Assembly (NCBI GenBank): GCA_016946835.1
Contig: JACVTC010000163.1
Coordinates: 201,001-265,000, forward strand
DNA: 64,000 nucleotides
From: Neocallimastix lanati (nom. inval.)
Lineage: Eukaryota; Neocallimastigomycota; Neocallimastigomycetes; Neocallimastigales; Neocallimastigaceae
Direction: 5' to 3'
The notes under the pieces: model-generated
Databases searched by the model: none
Told to the model about the DNA's origin: nothing
The model's input: the letters and a program-made list of their open reading frames with translations, nothing else
Part shown: positions 26,011 through 38,671 of the stretch, piece after piece
Layout: the number at the start of each line of letters is the position of its first letter
Position numbering within the stretch: the stretch's first letter is position 1
Translations under genes and position numbers: made by a program

Positions 26011-26169
26011 ATAAATTTATAAATGTTAATCAATAATAAAACGTTTTAACAACTAAAATTATTTATTTAACATTTATAAATTTATATATAATAAATAATA
26101 TTTTAAATCTTAATAATAAAACGTTTTAACAACTAAAATTATTTATTTAAGATTTAAAATATTATTTAT
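26011..26169. repeat. Two hairpins with identical core and different arms
   Basis: Two identical 39-bp cores (26032-26070 and 26112-26150, containing AAAACGTTTTAACAACTAAA) lie 80 bp apart. Core 1 is flanked by a perfect 19-bp inverted repeat (26011-26029 with 26067-26085). Core 2 is flanked by a perfect 23-bp inverted repeat (26091-26113 with 26147-26169). Beyond the shared TTAA step, the two pairs of arms have different sequences. The core itself contains AAAACGTTTT, a 10-bp palindrome. Confidence 0.85.
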
Positions 26170-26357
26170 TTCATAATTTGGTAATTACATAGTTATAATA
26201 GTAGAAAATTTTATACTAAATGTGGCTGATGTCAAATTCAATGAAAATAAATTTAATAATTAAGTAAATGATGTAATTCAAATACAACACCATTAATTAT
26301 AATAATGAGATAATTTTATATAATATAATTTAAGTATATATAATAAACTTCATTATA

Positions 26358-26640
26358 TTCTGTTATTCCAGGTCCATTGAGGGTTTATGGAAAAGGAATA
26401 ACCTATATCAGGTGTACTAATAATCAATGACACCAAAGATATGCACTGATTGGCCCATAGAGGGTTGATAGAAAAGGAATTGCCTATATCAGGTGTACTA
26501 ATTACAGTTTTCTGTAATTCTGATGATAATCTATGGTTATTTCATCTAAAGTGGCTTCTAGTACGAGGAGAGAAAATTTGGAATACTGGAAGACTGTAGA
26601 AAATGAACTTGATGTTTTATATTGTTTTAAAATGAATATG
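26358..26640 (+). pseudogene. Decayed coding sequence with an 86-bp direct repeat
   Basis: Two direct copies, about 26371-26425 and 26452-26507, share AGGGTT.AT.GAAAAGGAAT and CCTATATCAGGTGTACTAAT. In one frame they read GPLRVYGKGITYIRCTN and GP*RVDRKGIAYIRCTN. This argues that a coding unit was duplicated before it decayed. The family is not recognised. It lies between the hairpin pair and the LINE copy, so it may be transposon-derived. Confidence 0.45.
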
Positions 26641-27200
26641 TAGTAACATTAGAGTTGCATGATTAATAATATCATGTAGTTTCTACATATTATCATTGCA
26701 TTGTAATGAATCTATTGAATTTTTTACTTTAGCATTATTTTGTATAGGTATTTTTCTATAGTATTATTTAAACTCTCATAAAACTATTGTAAAATGAAAA
26801 TGTAGGAAATTGCTTCACTCCAAAGTTTGTATTTAAGACTTTATTTAACATATGGGAATCCTTTTTATAATCTTTCACTATTAATATACCTTTTCATTTT
26901 AGTTTATATATGATTACTTTACAGAAAATTATTACATTAACTAATACTTTATTAATCGAATAGAAAATCAAAAGCTCAAAAGATAACAAAATAAAAAAGT
27001 AAAAATAAAAAAAAAGAAAAAAAGATTATTCATTACAACAAAAATCAAAAGTTGTTTATTTTACTTAAAATAATATGAAATTTTTTCTTTGTACAGAAAC
27101 TGACAAATATTTAATTATTTTATTTTTTTTTTTAATTTTTCACTCATGGACCAATGCTAAAATGAAGAAATTTATTCATTCCTGATACGAAAAAAATTTA
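26641..27200. other. Spacer before the LINE copy
   Basis: Less AT-extreme than typical intergenic DNA but without a recognisable frame. It may be further decayed transposon sequence. Confidence 0.35.
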
Positions 27201-30050
27201 AGGATAATATTTTGTCAATGAAAAAGAATTACTAAATTCAATGATAGCTTCTTCAGGATAAAAGTATATACATTCAAAATTTCAATCACCACAAAATTTG
27301 TAAAAGTATTTGAACAAGCAATATTTGTAAAAGTATTTGAACAAGCAATATTAGGAGTTAAAATTTTCATATTGTAGATGTTATAAATGGAATCATAAAG
27401 GTTTCTTTTCAGCATTTAAAACAAAATTTAATATCTAATAACACATCCAATAATATAAGCTCAGCAAATCTCAGTTCAACTAATTTAGTAAATGCTATAA
27501 ATGGCAATCATGATCTTAATGCTCCCAATACACCTAATCTTAATTCTCAAAATCCAATTTCACGTTATAACACATTAAAGCCTTCTTTTTGTCTTAGTTG
27601 GAATACTAATGGATGAAATTTTGTGAAAAGAAATAGTATATTGAGTACTTCCACATGATTTTGAAACTATTATTCCTATGTTTTCAGAAAACAGCGTAAT
27701 GGTACTAAGGATGCTAGATATCCATGTAAAGAAACATTTCTCAACTACAGATATTTCCAGAAAAGAATGGATTCAAATACGCTAGGTTTGCAGAGGCTTC
27801 CATCTTTGGTATCATGTCTCATGTCAAGCAGTACTTGAAGATAACTCCTATACTCATCTCGTTTCTTTAACAACATATAGTCTGTGGGAATCACTCTATG
27901 TGTTCTGTAGGTAATGTCTATAATCCCACCAAGAAACACTCATTACAAGTTTGATATGCATTCGTTGAAGTTTTCACATGGCTTCAGAATCAAACGAATC
28001 ATCCATCTATTCTTCTTGGAGATTTTAGCATGAGCACCACTGATTTACAATAATAAATTAAGGGATAGTAACCTTGGTGACTAGTTTATTATTAATGGTT
28101 CACCTGTTTCATGGACTAAAAGTAGATATTCATTAGATATTGATCATGCGTTAATCAACTCAAGAATGCTGGATAAAATATCAAGTGCTTATTTTATTGA
28201 CTATCCTTCGGTATTTGATCATAAACCACTCGTAGTTTATTGCAAGAAAACTACCACAGATGAATTATTATTGTTACCAAAAAAAAAAAAAAAAATTGTT
28301 AGATATCTTGAATTTAAGAAAGAAATTTGTCATCATAATAAATTTGAGATTCTTCGTGAAGAATTCTAATGAATTTGTTGAAATTATTGACTAGTATAAT
28401 GGACTATGTGAATTCAATTCATAAAAAAAAAATGTAACGAATTTGGGAAAAAAGAATATTTATATTGGATTAAAAATAGATGTTTGTTAGCTCTTAAAAA
28501 TGATAGTTGGAAAGTATGGGCAAGGGTAAAAAAGTATAAAAAATTAAATAATCGATATTTCACAGTCGCACATCCTATTAAAAACAATAACAATGAATTA
28601 GTATCTTCTACAGATGAAAAATTAAAAGCTTGGCATTCTCAGTATAAATTTCTAGGGTCAGATTCCTCAGGTTATAAGTCTTTCTAAAGATTTCTGGAAA
28701 GATTCTAATGCACTTAGGGAAACCTAAGGTAACAAAAATGGAGAAATTAATCAAAATATTAAAGTTGAAGAAATTAACGAGGCTATCTCATCTATCACTA
28801 ACTTTAAAGCTTGTGGTCCTGATGGGATTCTAATGGAATTATTCAAATCTTTGATTTCTGGTTAAGAATGATTCAGAAGAATCTAGTAGAAAATAATAGT
28901 AATATTTCATCTGGCTTCAAATGTTTCAAAGTCTTAATCAATCATATTTGGAATGGTGATTTTCTAAAATCATGGAATAACGCATCGATTGTTTCTATTC
29001 ATAAAAAGGGAGATCCATCGGATTGTAATGACTATAGTGGCATCTCTCTTATCAATAATGAATTAAAAATTAAAGCAAAAGTCATCGCTAATAGAATCTC
29101 TAAAGATGGAATTAATAAAGGATTTATAAAACCTGAACAATATGGATTTCGTAATTGAGAAGAATGGTAAAAAATTTTTACACTTCATTAAGAACTATTT
29201 AGTCAAAAACGAAAATTTGAAAATAAAAATACTTATCTTGTTTTTTTTTTGGACCTTAAAAAAACGTACGAATTAGCTCCTTTATATAATATATTAATGA
29301 AAGATTTATCACTTAGGTATTAGAGATAAGTGCTATAATTTTATTGAAAACTTTTATTTTTCTTCCAAGGCTTGTCAAAGGGTTGATGGTCAATTATTGG
29401 AATCATTTAGAATTAAAAAAGGTGTTCGTCGGTTGTCCCCCCTTCACCAATTTTATTTAACTTGTTCATTAATGACATTTTTTTAATAAATGTGATAAAT
29501 ATGGAATTTCCATTAGTGATAAACGTTGTTGTGGGGGTCTTTCTATAGATGACATTATGCATTATGTTATGTGCTTTAACAAGATCTCAACTTTAGAAGT
29601 TGTTAAGAATTTTCCAGTAAATAAGCTAAAAATAATGAAATCCAATTTGGTATCAATAAATGTGACAGTTTAGTAGTACAAACGAGGGAAATGTTTCAAG
29701 ATTTCTTAATAATAATCACTCTACCTTTTATCATTCAAGTCGAAAGTTACCTAAAACGAATTGCTATACCTTTTCAGGAGTACTATTTTAAAATAATTTA
29801 GAATTGAGACCGATCATACAAAGAATGAATAGTAAAGTAAAATTTTAGCAGACAATTTAAATAAATTTCAATAAATTTCCATCAAAAAAAAAAAAAAAGC
29901 TATTGTAAACTTTTATTGGGATAGAGATATGGCAGGAAAATCAATCAAAGGCTAAGGCTTTTAAGAAAAAAAAATGAATTTGAGAAAAACAAGAGACCAC
30001 CTAAAGCTCAACTTTAAACTTTAAATGTCTTGAATATAGCATTGGCTTCC
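27200..30050 (+). mobile_element. Nearly full-length but decayed LINE
   Basis: Plus-strand LINE with many frameshifts and stops. In order: an Asn/Ser-rich N-terminal segment (NISSANLSSTNLVNAINGN, about 27455-27515), the start of the endonuclease (FCLSWNTNGW, about 27590), its HPSILLGDF motif (about 28001-28025), SLDIDHALIN (about 28132) and FDHKPLVVY (about 28218). Reverse transcriptase follows: CGPDGI (about 28813), VSIHKKGD..YSGISLINN (about 28990), EQYGFRN (about 29137), a damaged block A near 29255 (DLKKTY), block B GVRRLSPLHQF/PILFNLFIND in shifted frames (about 29423-29480), and a block C equivalent GGLSIDDI (about 29535) where active copies have an ADD motif. The C-terminal part (YWDRDMAGKSIKG, about 29914) reaches about 30050. 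It is the reference for identifying the other pieces in the window. Confidence 0.85.
27290..27352. repeat. Short tandem duplication in LINE 5' part
   Basis: Two consecutive copies of a unit of about 26 bp (TTTGTAAAAGTATTTGAACA and AGCAAT), giving KVFEQAIFVKVFEQAI in the plus-strand frame. It looks like local slippage duplication in an already dead copy. Confidence 0.8.
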
Positions 30051-30054
30051 GATC

Positions 30055-30231
30055 CTTAAGAGTAGGATTTTCACAGCATCTTGATACTTTTTTAACGGGT
30101 AAAGGAAATGTCGGGTCTTGTACATCTTGATGGATATATCAGTGATCCGATCGCACTCTTATATGTTGTTTTGTCAAATTTTTTTTATTATTTTTTTTGG
30201 TTCTTGATAAATGATGGTGCATGGTGTTTAT

Positions 30232-30267
<36 letters not shown>

Positions 30268-32045
30268 TTTATTTTATTTATTATATTAAATTTTTTCTAA
30301 CATATCTTTCATAAATAATGTTTGATTAATAGTATATTGATTATTTTTACTTTTTTTTTCATGCTAATTCCAAGAATATAATCTGCTGAATTGCATGTTG
30401 AAACTTTAAAAACTTTTTCTTAATTTTATATATAATTTCGTTTGTGTATCGTATTAAATTAGTATTATGAAATTATCTACATATATACCTATAATTCATA
30501 CTACTTTCCCTCTGGCCATTTTCTTAAAAAACACATGTTTCTGACGACATTTTAGTGAAAGCATAACTTTTATAATAAAAAAATTTGAAAAGTGAGAATA
30601 CCATTGTCGGTCTGATTGCTTTAATCCATATAAGACCTTCTTTAATAACCAGTAGTCATATTCATAATTCTTAGCACCGGAAGGAATAGAAACATAAATT
30701 TTTTAGTCAAGAGGAGTATTAAGGTACACGGCTTTAAAATCTAATTGTATTACATCCCATTGAAATTTAGAAGTCATGACTAAAAATTAGTTTTAAACTG
30801 TCTAAGCTGAGGGTAGAAGAGTAAGTTAGGTTGTAATCAATACCTTTAATTTGTGTAAATCCTTTAGCAACAAGTCGAGTTTTGTATTTTTCTATGTTAT
30901 CTTTTTTTTTTTTTTTTTATTTCCTTTAATAATATATACCCATTTAGTTGATGTAGGGTTGGCTCCTTGAGGAAGATACTTTTTGAAATCCATAATTTTG
31001 TTGTCAAAGAAGATTTTTAGTTCAATATTCATTGCATTAATCCAATGGACCTTATCTTTACATGAAATTGCTTGTTTATAAGTAATATTATATAATATAA
31101 TATATTATAATATAATGTAATATAATATAATATAATAAATAATATTATATTTTGAATATTTTCTTCTTCACTATTGTTTTATAATGTAATATTTTCTTTT
31201 AATTATTTCGTTAAATAAAGGACTTCCTGACTTTTTTAATGGAGAGAGTAAATCAGTGACTAAGATTTTTGACTTCATATCCATATCAAGTTCTAATTGG
31301 TTATATTTTCTTTTTGTAAAATTTTTATTTGGTAAATCTGTAGTATCAGTACTTGCGCTTTCGTGTTCAGAAGAAGAATAATTATCAGTTGACATAGTGA
31401 TTTCCTCAAAATTTGAAGATAATATTTTAACAATATTGTCATGGCTATTATAATTTTCATAATTGTTTTCAATATCTTCTTCATAGATATGCTAAGGATA
31501 ATTTTCATCTATCATTTCTATTGCTAAATTAGATTCATTATCAGAATCGCAGTCATGTAGAATATTCTTACCCTTGTCTTTATTTATTAGTGTAGTGATA
31601 GATGAAGCAATTTATCCACCTTTCTGTTACCGTATTCACGGCCTTGATGGGTTCTAAATTCTTTAATTTTATTATTATCAAATTGATTATATATATATGT
31701 GAAGAAATTGATAATTATATCCAGTACTTTAGATTAATTTTCTTGTAGGAATATCCAGCTTCTTCTTGAAAAGTCATCTATAAAACTTTAGTATATATTT
31801 CTTGTTGGTAAATGATTTTTGAATAGGTCAGGTCCTATTTTATCAGAGTGGTAGGATTGCTAAGATACTTGTAGTTTTTGGTGTTTCCCTTATGTGTGGT
31901 TTTCTCATTAGTCTTAAAATTTGACAATCAAAGCATTTTGGAGTTTTAATATAGTGTGCAGATATGTATTTCCCAAGGTTTTCATGGTTGAAGTGACCAA
32001 GTCTTCTGTTACCATAATAACTTGCATTGATCGTTAATTCCGTTA
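30055..32045 (-). pseudogene. Decayed Ty1/Copia retrotransposon polyprotein
   Basis: Read on the minus strand from 32045 down. Integrase: zinc-finger part RRLGHFNHENLGKY and CFDCQ, then the core FIDDFSRRSWIFL and EFRTHQGREYGN. A Ser/Asp-rich linker follows, with MSTDNYSSSEHESASTDTTD (31395-31171). Reverse transcriptase: CKDKVHWINAMNIEL, GANPTSTKWVY, EKYKTRLVAKGFTQIKGIDY, IWIKAIRP, and the catalytic loop GIYVDNFIIL where functional copies have YVDD. The conserved AIGSLIYPSRCTRPDISFTR lies near 30150-30090. Order and spacing are typical of Copia pol. Stops and frameshifts are frequent. No LTRs, gag or RNase H were recognised, so it is a truncated fossil lying against the LINE end. Confidence 0.85.
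31080..31150. repeat. AATATAAT microsatellite in Copia fossil
   Basis: About 65 bp of TATAATATAA-type units interrupting the integrase-reverse transcriptase linker region. Confidence 0.8.
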
Positions 32046-33670
32046 CATATTTTTATTATTTATTTATTTATTTATTTATTTAATATTCAATTATTTATTA
32101 TTTATTCATTTAATTTTTATTTATTTATTTATTATTTATTTATTTAATTTTTATTTATTTATTTATTATTTATTATTTATTTATATATATATTTATTTAT
32201 TTATTATTTTATTTATTTTATGATTATCTTTTATGTATTTGTTGTTTATTAATATTTAATATTTAATATTATCTATTAATTACATATTTATTATATATTT
32301 ATAATTATTAAAGTTCGTACACAACAAATTAGAACTTTCACTTACAATGATTAAAAATATATTAAAGCCACAATTTAAAATTCAATAATTTTTAGTATTA
32401 TATTAACGGCAATAAATTATTTTTAATATATATTATAATAAATATGTAAAAAAAAAACGGTAGTTATGAACAACTCTAATGAATAGTAAATATTCATTCA
32501 TTGATTTGTTTAATCGTCATTAATAACTATATAACATTTAATAATTCATTTTTTTTAAATAATTATAATTATATGATATTTAATAATTAATATTTTAAAT
32601 AATTGATAATTATTTGATATTTAATCATATTTTATATAAACATGATAATAATATAATATTTAGTTTTTAATTAAATATGATAATTATAATTATATATTTG
32701 ATATTATATTTAAATATTTGGGATTACAATTATATATTTATATAACGCATAATAATTATTTAATATTTGATATTTAATATTTACAAATACATCATAATTA
32801 TTTAATATTTATAAATGAATAATTAATATAGAATAGAAAATATTAAATATTGGTATATTGCAATATTATATTTATCTACATTTAATTTAATTCAAATCAA
32901 ATCAACGAGAAACCCAATAATTGTTGAAATTTCCGATATATATTTAGATTACCATTCAATCATATAATTTAAATATAATATCATTATATAGGGTTAAAAT
33001 TGAATTTGAATTTGAATTTGAATAAGTAATTAAATATATTTAAAAGTTGTTATCTATTATTTCTATTATTTCTTATTTTCTCTTCTTCTTCATCTTCATC
33101 TTCTTTTTCATTTATTAAAACATTAATTATGTACGAATATGGACTTTTGTACGACCTAAAATTAATTTACCATCAATTGGTTTATTAATTTAATTTAATT
33201 TAAATAGAAATAAAATAAAATTAAAATTATGATTAAAATATATTTATAATATATTAACATTCATATAATTTACAATAATTAATATATTTAGCAAAAAAAA
33301 TAGATTAAAATTATATAGATTAATTTGGTTATAATTTATTAGCTTTTAATCTATTTGACATTATTTTAATAGCCACCATATATTAAATATATTGAATTAT
33401 TTATTATTATTTATTTCAAATAGTATTGTTAACTATTATCAATTTTTTTTTCTGTTTAATTTATTTTTATATTTAATAAAGTTTATATTTCATTTGATAT
33501 TATTTAATAATGCTTTTTTTTTTTTTTTTTTATTAATTTGGAATTTTATTATCTATTTAACTTTTTTTTTAAAATTGCAGTTTTTGACAAAAATCTTTTT
33601 TTAGTTCAACTTTTTTAATTTTTATATCTAATAACTTTTGATTATTTAAATTTGATTAATTATTAATTAA
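32046..33670. other. AT-rich DNA with TTTA repeats
   Basis: TTTA-rich stretch at about 32047-32218, then ordinary AT DNA. A short GAATTT tandem lies near 33004-33023 and a CTT-rich patch near 33070-33105. No supported gene. Confidence 0.5.
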
Positions 33671-34458
33671 TTTTTATTATTTATTAATAAATACTCTTTT
33701 TATTATTTATTATTTATTATTTATTATATTATAATTAATTGATCGATAAATAATTAGAATAATTATTTCTTTTATTATTTATTATTTATTATTTATTATT
33801 TATTAATAATTATTTATAATTTATTATTTATTATTTATTATTTATTATTTATTATTTATTATTTATTATTTATTATTTATTATTTATTATTTATTATTTA
33901 TTATTTATTATTTATTATTTATTATTTATTATTTATTATTTATTATTTATTATTTATTATTTATTATTTATTATTTATTATTTATTATTTATTATTTATT
34001 ATTTATTAATAATTATTTATAATTTATTATTTATTATTTATTATTTATTATTTATTATTTATTATTTATTATTTATTATTTATTATTTATTATTTATTAT
34101 TTATTATTTATTATTTATTATTTTATTATTTATTATTTATTATCCATTATTTATTATTTATTATTTATTATTTATTATTTATTATTTATTATTTATTATT
34201 TATTATTATTTATTATTTATTATTTATTATTTATTATTATTTATTATTTATTATTTATTATTTATTATTTATTATTATTTATTATTTATTATTTATTATT
34301 TATTATTTATTATTTATTATTATTTATTATTTATTATTTATTATTATTTATTATTTATTATTTATTATTTATTATTTATTATTTATTATTTATTTATTTA
34401 TTTAACTATTTATTATTTATTATTTATTTATTTATTTATTTAACTATTTGTTATTTAT
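33671..34458. repeat. TTATTTA heptamer array, block 3
   Basis: Nearly 0.8 kb of TTATTTA units with occasional dropped bases. An AATAAATACTCTTTTTATT punctuation lies at its left end (about 33687). It faces the opposite-orientation block at 34685 across a 225-bp spacer. Confidence 0.95.
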
Positions 34459-34684
34459 TATTTACTAATTTGTAACTCACTAGTATCAATACATATATAT
34501 TATTAAAATTTAATAGAAATTTGTAGTTATAAAATTGATAATACTTTAATATTGTTAATAATACTTTAATACTATTAATAATAATTATTAATAAGCAAAA
34601 AAAAAAGGGAAAAGTCATAGATATGAAAATATCTTTGAAAATATCTTAATCAGAAATCTTAATCTAATAAATTGATTTATAATA

Positions 34685-35090
34685 ATTTGAATAATAAATA
34701 ATAAATAATAAATAAATAATAATTAATAAATAATAAATAATAAATAATAAATAATAAATAATAAATAATAAATAATAAATAATAAATAATAAATAATAAA
34801 TAATGAATAATAAAAAGAGTATTTATTAATAAATAATAAATAATAAATAATAAATAATAAATAATAAATAATAAATATTAAATATTAATTATTAAATAAT
34901 AAATAATAAATAATAAATAATAAATAATAAATAATAAATAAATAATAATAAATAATAAATAATAAATAAATAAATAAATAATTGAATAATAAATAATAAA
35001 TAATAAATAAATAATAAATAAGAAATAATGGAATAATAAATAAGAAATAATTGATTGATAAATAAGAAATAATTGATTGATAAATAATTA
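34685..35090. repeat. AATAAAT heptamer array, block 4
   Basis: Reverse-complement partner of block 3. AAAAAGAGTATTTATTAAT punctuation lies near 34812. The right end drifts into ATTGATTGATAAATAA units. Together with block 3 it could form a very long imperfect hairpin around the spacer 34459-34684, which itself holds three diverged copies of TAATACTTTAATA-type words. Confidence 0.92.
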
Positions 35091-36196
35091 GAATAATTAA
35101 AATAATAATTAATTATAATATATAGTTTGTTTATAGTAAATTCGATAAATTAATAATTTATTATTATATATTATTTATTATATATTAATTAATTGTTACT
35201 ATATTAAATAATAAATAAATAGTTTACTTTTTTTTTTTTAAAAAATAAAAAAAAATTTTATTTCTTATTTTTTTTTTGTATTTTTATTATAATAAACTTT
35301 TGAAAGTATTATTTATTTTAAAATTTCTATTTATTACTTTTTTTTTTTTTTTTTTTTTTTTTTATAAAGAAAAATATTATATAAAAATTTAACATTTCAA
35401 TAATAGAATTTTATAATCTAAATTTTTATATTATATATGATATTATTTTAAACTATTGAAACTTTTAAATTATTAAATACATTATTTAGAAATAAATTGT
35501 TTAATATTCAGTATTAGACAATCAATATATATATTCTTTTTTTATAAAATCAGAAAATATTGGGTTTATAAAAATCTAAATAATTACATATTTATTTATT
35601 TGTATAAAGTAAAAAAAAAAAAAAAAGAGTGAATAATATCAAAGTGATTGATATTATAATTGTATTAAAATATTTTATAATTTACAGTCAGTATAAAAAT
35701 AAAATTTAAAAGAAAGTCAATACAATATAAAAATATAGATTACTTGAAAATATATTTGCTATAATAATACATTAAAATATATTCATATTTAAAATTTATT
35801 CTATATTATTTTTTCTTTTTTCTACAAAATAAAAAGAAAAAAAGTAAAACTCTTGTAAATAAATCTAATCTTTTTTTTTTTATAGTAAAAAAAAAAAAAA
35901 AAAAAAAAAAAACCGCGTAGAACTTCTTTTTTCTTTTTATTTGGAATTAGAGAATATAAATTTAGTTTGAATAAAATTATTAATGGGAAATATATAATAT
36001 ACAATTTTATAAATTTATAACTTTATTTTAATTTATTACATTAAAATTTCTTTTAGGAAATTTTATTAATACAAAATCACTATTTACAATACATTACGTA
36101 ATAATAAATAATTAAAATAATAATTAAAACGGCAAACAAACAAATAAACAAACAAAAAGGACAAAAATATAATTAGAATAAAATTTTGATACAAAA
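35091..36196. other. Upstream region of the KCH gene
   Basis: Poly-T at about 35339-35363 and poly-A at about 35886-35911. The 90 bp before the start codon contain AAACAAACAAATAAACAAAC-type A/C-rich sequence, a plausible 5' leader. No other gene seen. Confidence 0.45.
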
Positions 36197-38286
36197 ATGT
36201 CACAACAAAAATCCCCAACAAAACCTATAAGTTGTTTATGGTGCTTTCATTCGTCGAATTGGAAAAGAGAGGAAATATTGGATCATAGTTTTAGTTTAAT
36301 TAATGTCAACGACTATGTAAATAACAGTATAACTATGAGAATAAAATATCTATGGATTTTTTTCTATGTTTTTAAAACAATTCTGGTTTACTTATCTGAT
36401 TTGTATTTATTAATTAATTCGTATAATCCTAAGAAAGAAAATATTGAAACTATGAAAAAATGTAAAGAAGCTATCGGTGTATATAATAATGGAACAATGA
36501 ATTATTATATACCTAATAAATGGAATATAGAAAAAATTTGTGATTTAACAGATAATTCCTATGTTAAAGGCCTCTTAGGTGATGGGGAAAGTAATAAAGG
36601 TTATATTTTTTGGCTTTTACTCTTTTCAATATCAATTACTTATTTATTATCCTATTTAGAATGGGAAAAGGCTAAAAAGATTATAAAATCTCAGGATATA
36701 TCATTCGCTTTCACAAATCTTGTCGCCTATCGTTATTATTGTATTAAATCCTATGCCTATTATTGTTTCTTCCAATTAATTCAAGACCATACAAAGCGTA
36801 GTGATGATATTGCATTCTTTGTATTCTTTACTTTTAAAGGTAAATAATTATTATAATTTATATTGATTATTAATAAGATAATTTTTTTAATAAAATTAAT
36901 GATTTTTATAATAATAATTTTTTTGAAGAGTAAAATATAGATATATATATTTTAAAACAAAACATTAACATTTTAATATTATTATTTTTATTATAGGTTG
37001 GAAAAGGTTTGTGTTTGCAGATTCACCTCGTCGTATTCTTAATATTGTAATTTTTGTTAGAAGTCTTATCAATTTAAGTCCTTCAGAGAAAAGTTTTTTA
37101 GAAAATATGGTTGATGATAAAAATAATATAAAATCTGATACGATTCAATTATTTACTTCATCTTTTATCCTTTTATCATGGATATTTACTGGTATTAGAT
37201 TATTATGTGCATTAATTGTTTATGTTCCATTATTATCTATTATACAAGGTAACTTAAAAGAATATTGTTGTCACAATATCGATAAGAGGTAATTAGACAT
37301 GTATAATTTTAGTAAACTATAGATATAATAAATAATAATAATAATAAATAATAATAATAATAATAATAAATAATAAATAATAAATAATAAAATAATTAAA
37401 TAATAAAATAATAAATAATAATAAATAGTAATAAATTAATTAATTATATATATATATTTTTTTATAATAAAAAATAAAATAATAATTTTATTTATTTTAA
37501 ATATATATATTTTAAAATAATAATGGAAATAATTAAATAATAATATAAAGAATTGGCGATATTATTAATTCAAAGACTAAACAGAAAATTAAAAAGATAC
37601 AAAAAGTAGAGAAAGCAAAACTTGAAGCAGCTCGAAAGTTAGGTGTCAATCCAAATCAATTACATTTAGATGAATCTGCAATTAAAAAAGGATTTGATAT
37701 TGAAATATTACCAGATCCAACATTACCAAAAATTGATGTTGATTTAAATGATGTAGGAACGGGAAATCAACAAAATAATAACTATTATAACCCGCCTTAT
37801 AATAATCAATATAATAATCATTATAATAATAATAATCCATATAATACACAATATACCATGTCAAATCCTCAATATCCAGGTAGTACTGTAGCTTATAGTG
37901 ATTACAGTGACAGTTTAAATAGACCAACCTATCCGAATGACCATGGTTCCAATGTAAGTGACAGTGGTAGTCGTAATGGTTCACTACCTTACAATGCAAG
38001 AAATGTATATAATCAACAACCCAAACCACAATATATGAATTCTCCTTATAATGGACCAAGTAAAGGAACCATACAAAGTAAAGGTACTCAACAATGGAAT
38101 ACACCACCACCTCAATTCCCACCATCTCGATCCCAACAAGGATGGAATGATCAAATGAGTAATGCTTCATCCAATTATAGTAATAATCCTTATCGTAGAA
38201 ATGGTAATCATCAAAGCTACGATACCATTAGTATTAATTCAGAGGAACCACTTTTACAGCCTCCACCACGAAAAATTTATCGTTAA
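36197..38286 (+). CDS. KCH-family fungal potassium channel
   Basis: Three exons: 36197-36839, 36997-37288 and 37551-38286, with GT-AG introns of 157 and 262 bp in phases 1 and 2. The joined product is 556 aa. Hydrophobic segments lie at about residues 50-73 (IKYLWIFFYVFKTILVYLSD), 136-154 and 204-214 (IAFFVFFTFKG), with a long one in exon 2 (FILLSWIFTGIRLLCALIVY). The conserved pattern of charged SYLEWEKAKKIIKSQDISFA, TNLVAYRYYCIKSYAYYCFF, then FFVFFTFKGWKRFVFADSPR matches my recollection of the Kch1/Kch2 (Prm6) family, plasma-membrane proteins for low-affinity K+ influx linked to calcium signalling in yeast. A lysine-rich helix follows (SKTKQKIKKIQKVEKAKLEA), then a 190-residue cytoplasmic tail rich in Asn, Tyr, Pro and Gln. 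The frames of all three exons agree only with these splice sites. Confidence 0.8.
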
Positions 38287-38307
38287 TTTTTTTTTTTTTT
38301 TTGTAAA

Positions 38308-38342
<35 letters not shown>

Positions 38343-38629
38343 AAAAGAAAAATAAAGAAAAAATATATATATAATAATTAAAAATAAAAATAAAAATAAA
38401 AAAAAAATGAAATGAAGTGAAATAAATCATCAAAATAATCATATAAGATGAAAGAATAAAAACATAAAAATAAATTAAAAAAAAAAAAAAGAAAAAATAA
38501 AAAAAGTAAAAAAAGATGTAAAATAATAAATTAAATAAATAATTTAATAATTTATTAAATAAATAAATAAATTTTTTTTATTTAAAAAAATAATAATAAT
38601 AAAATTAAATAAAGAAATAAAAAATGATA

Positions 38630-38671
<42 letters not shown>

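Noticed and set aside
37682-38170. 162-residue minus-strand frame with many Tyr and His
   Set aside because: Shadow of the Asn/Tyr-rich tail of the KCH gene, which continues in frame from its conserved exons.
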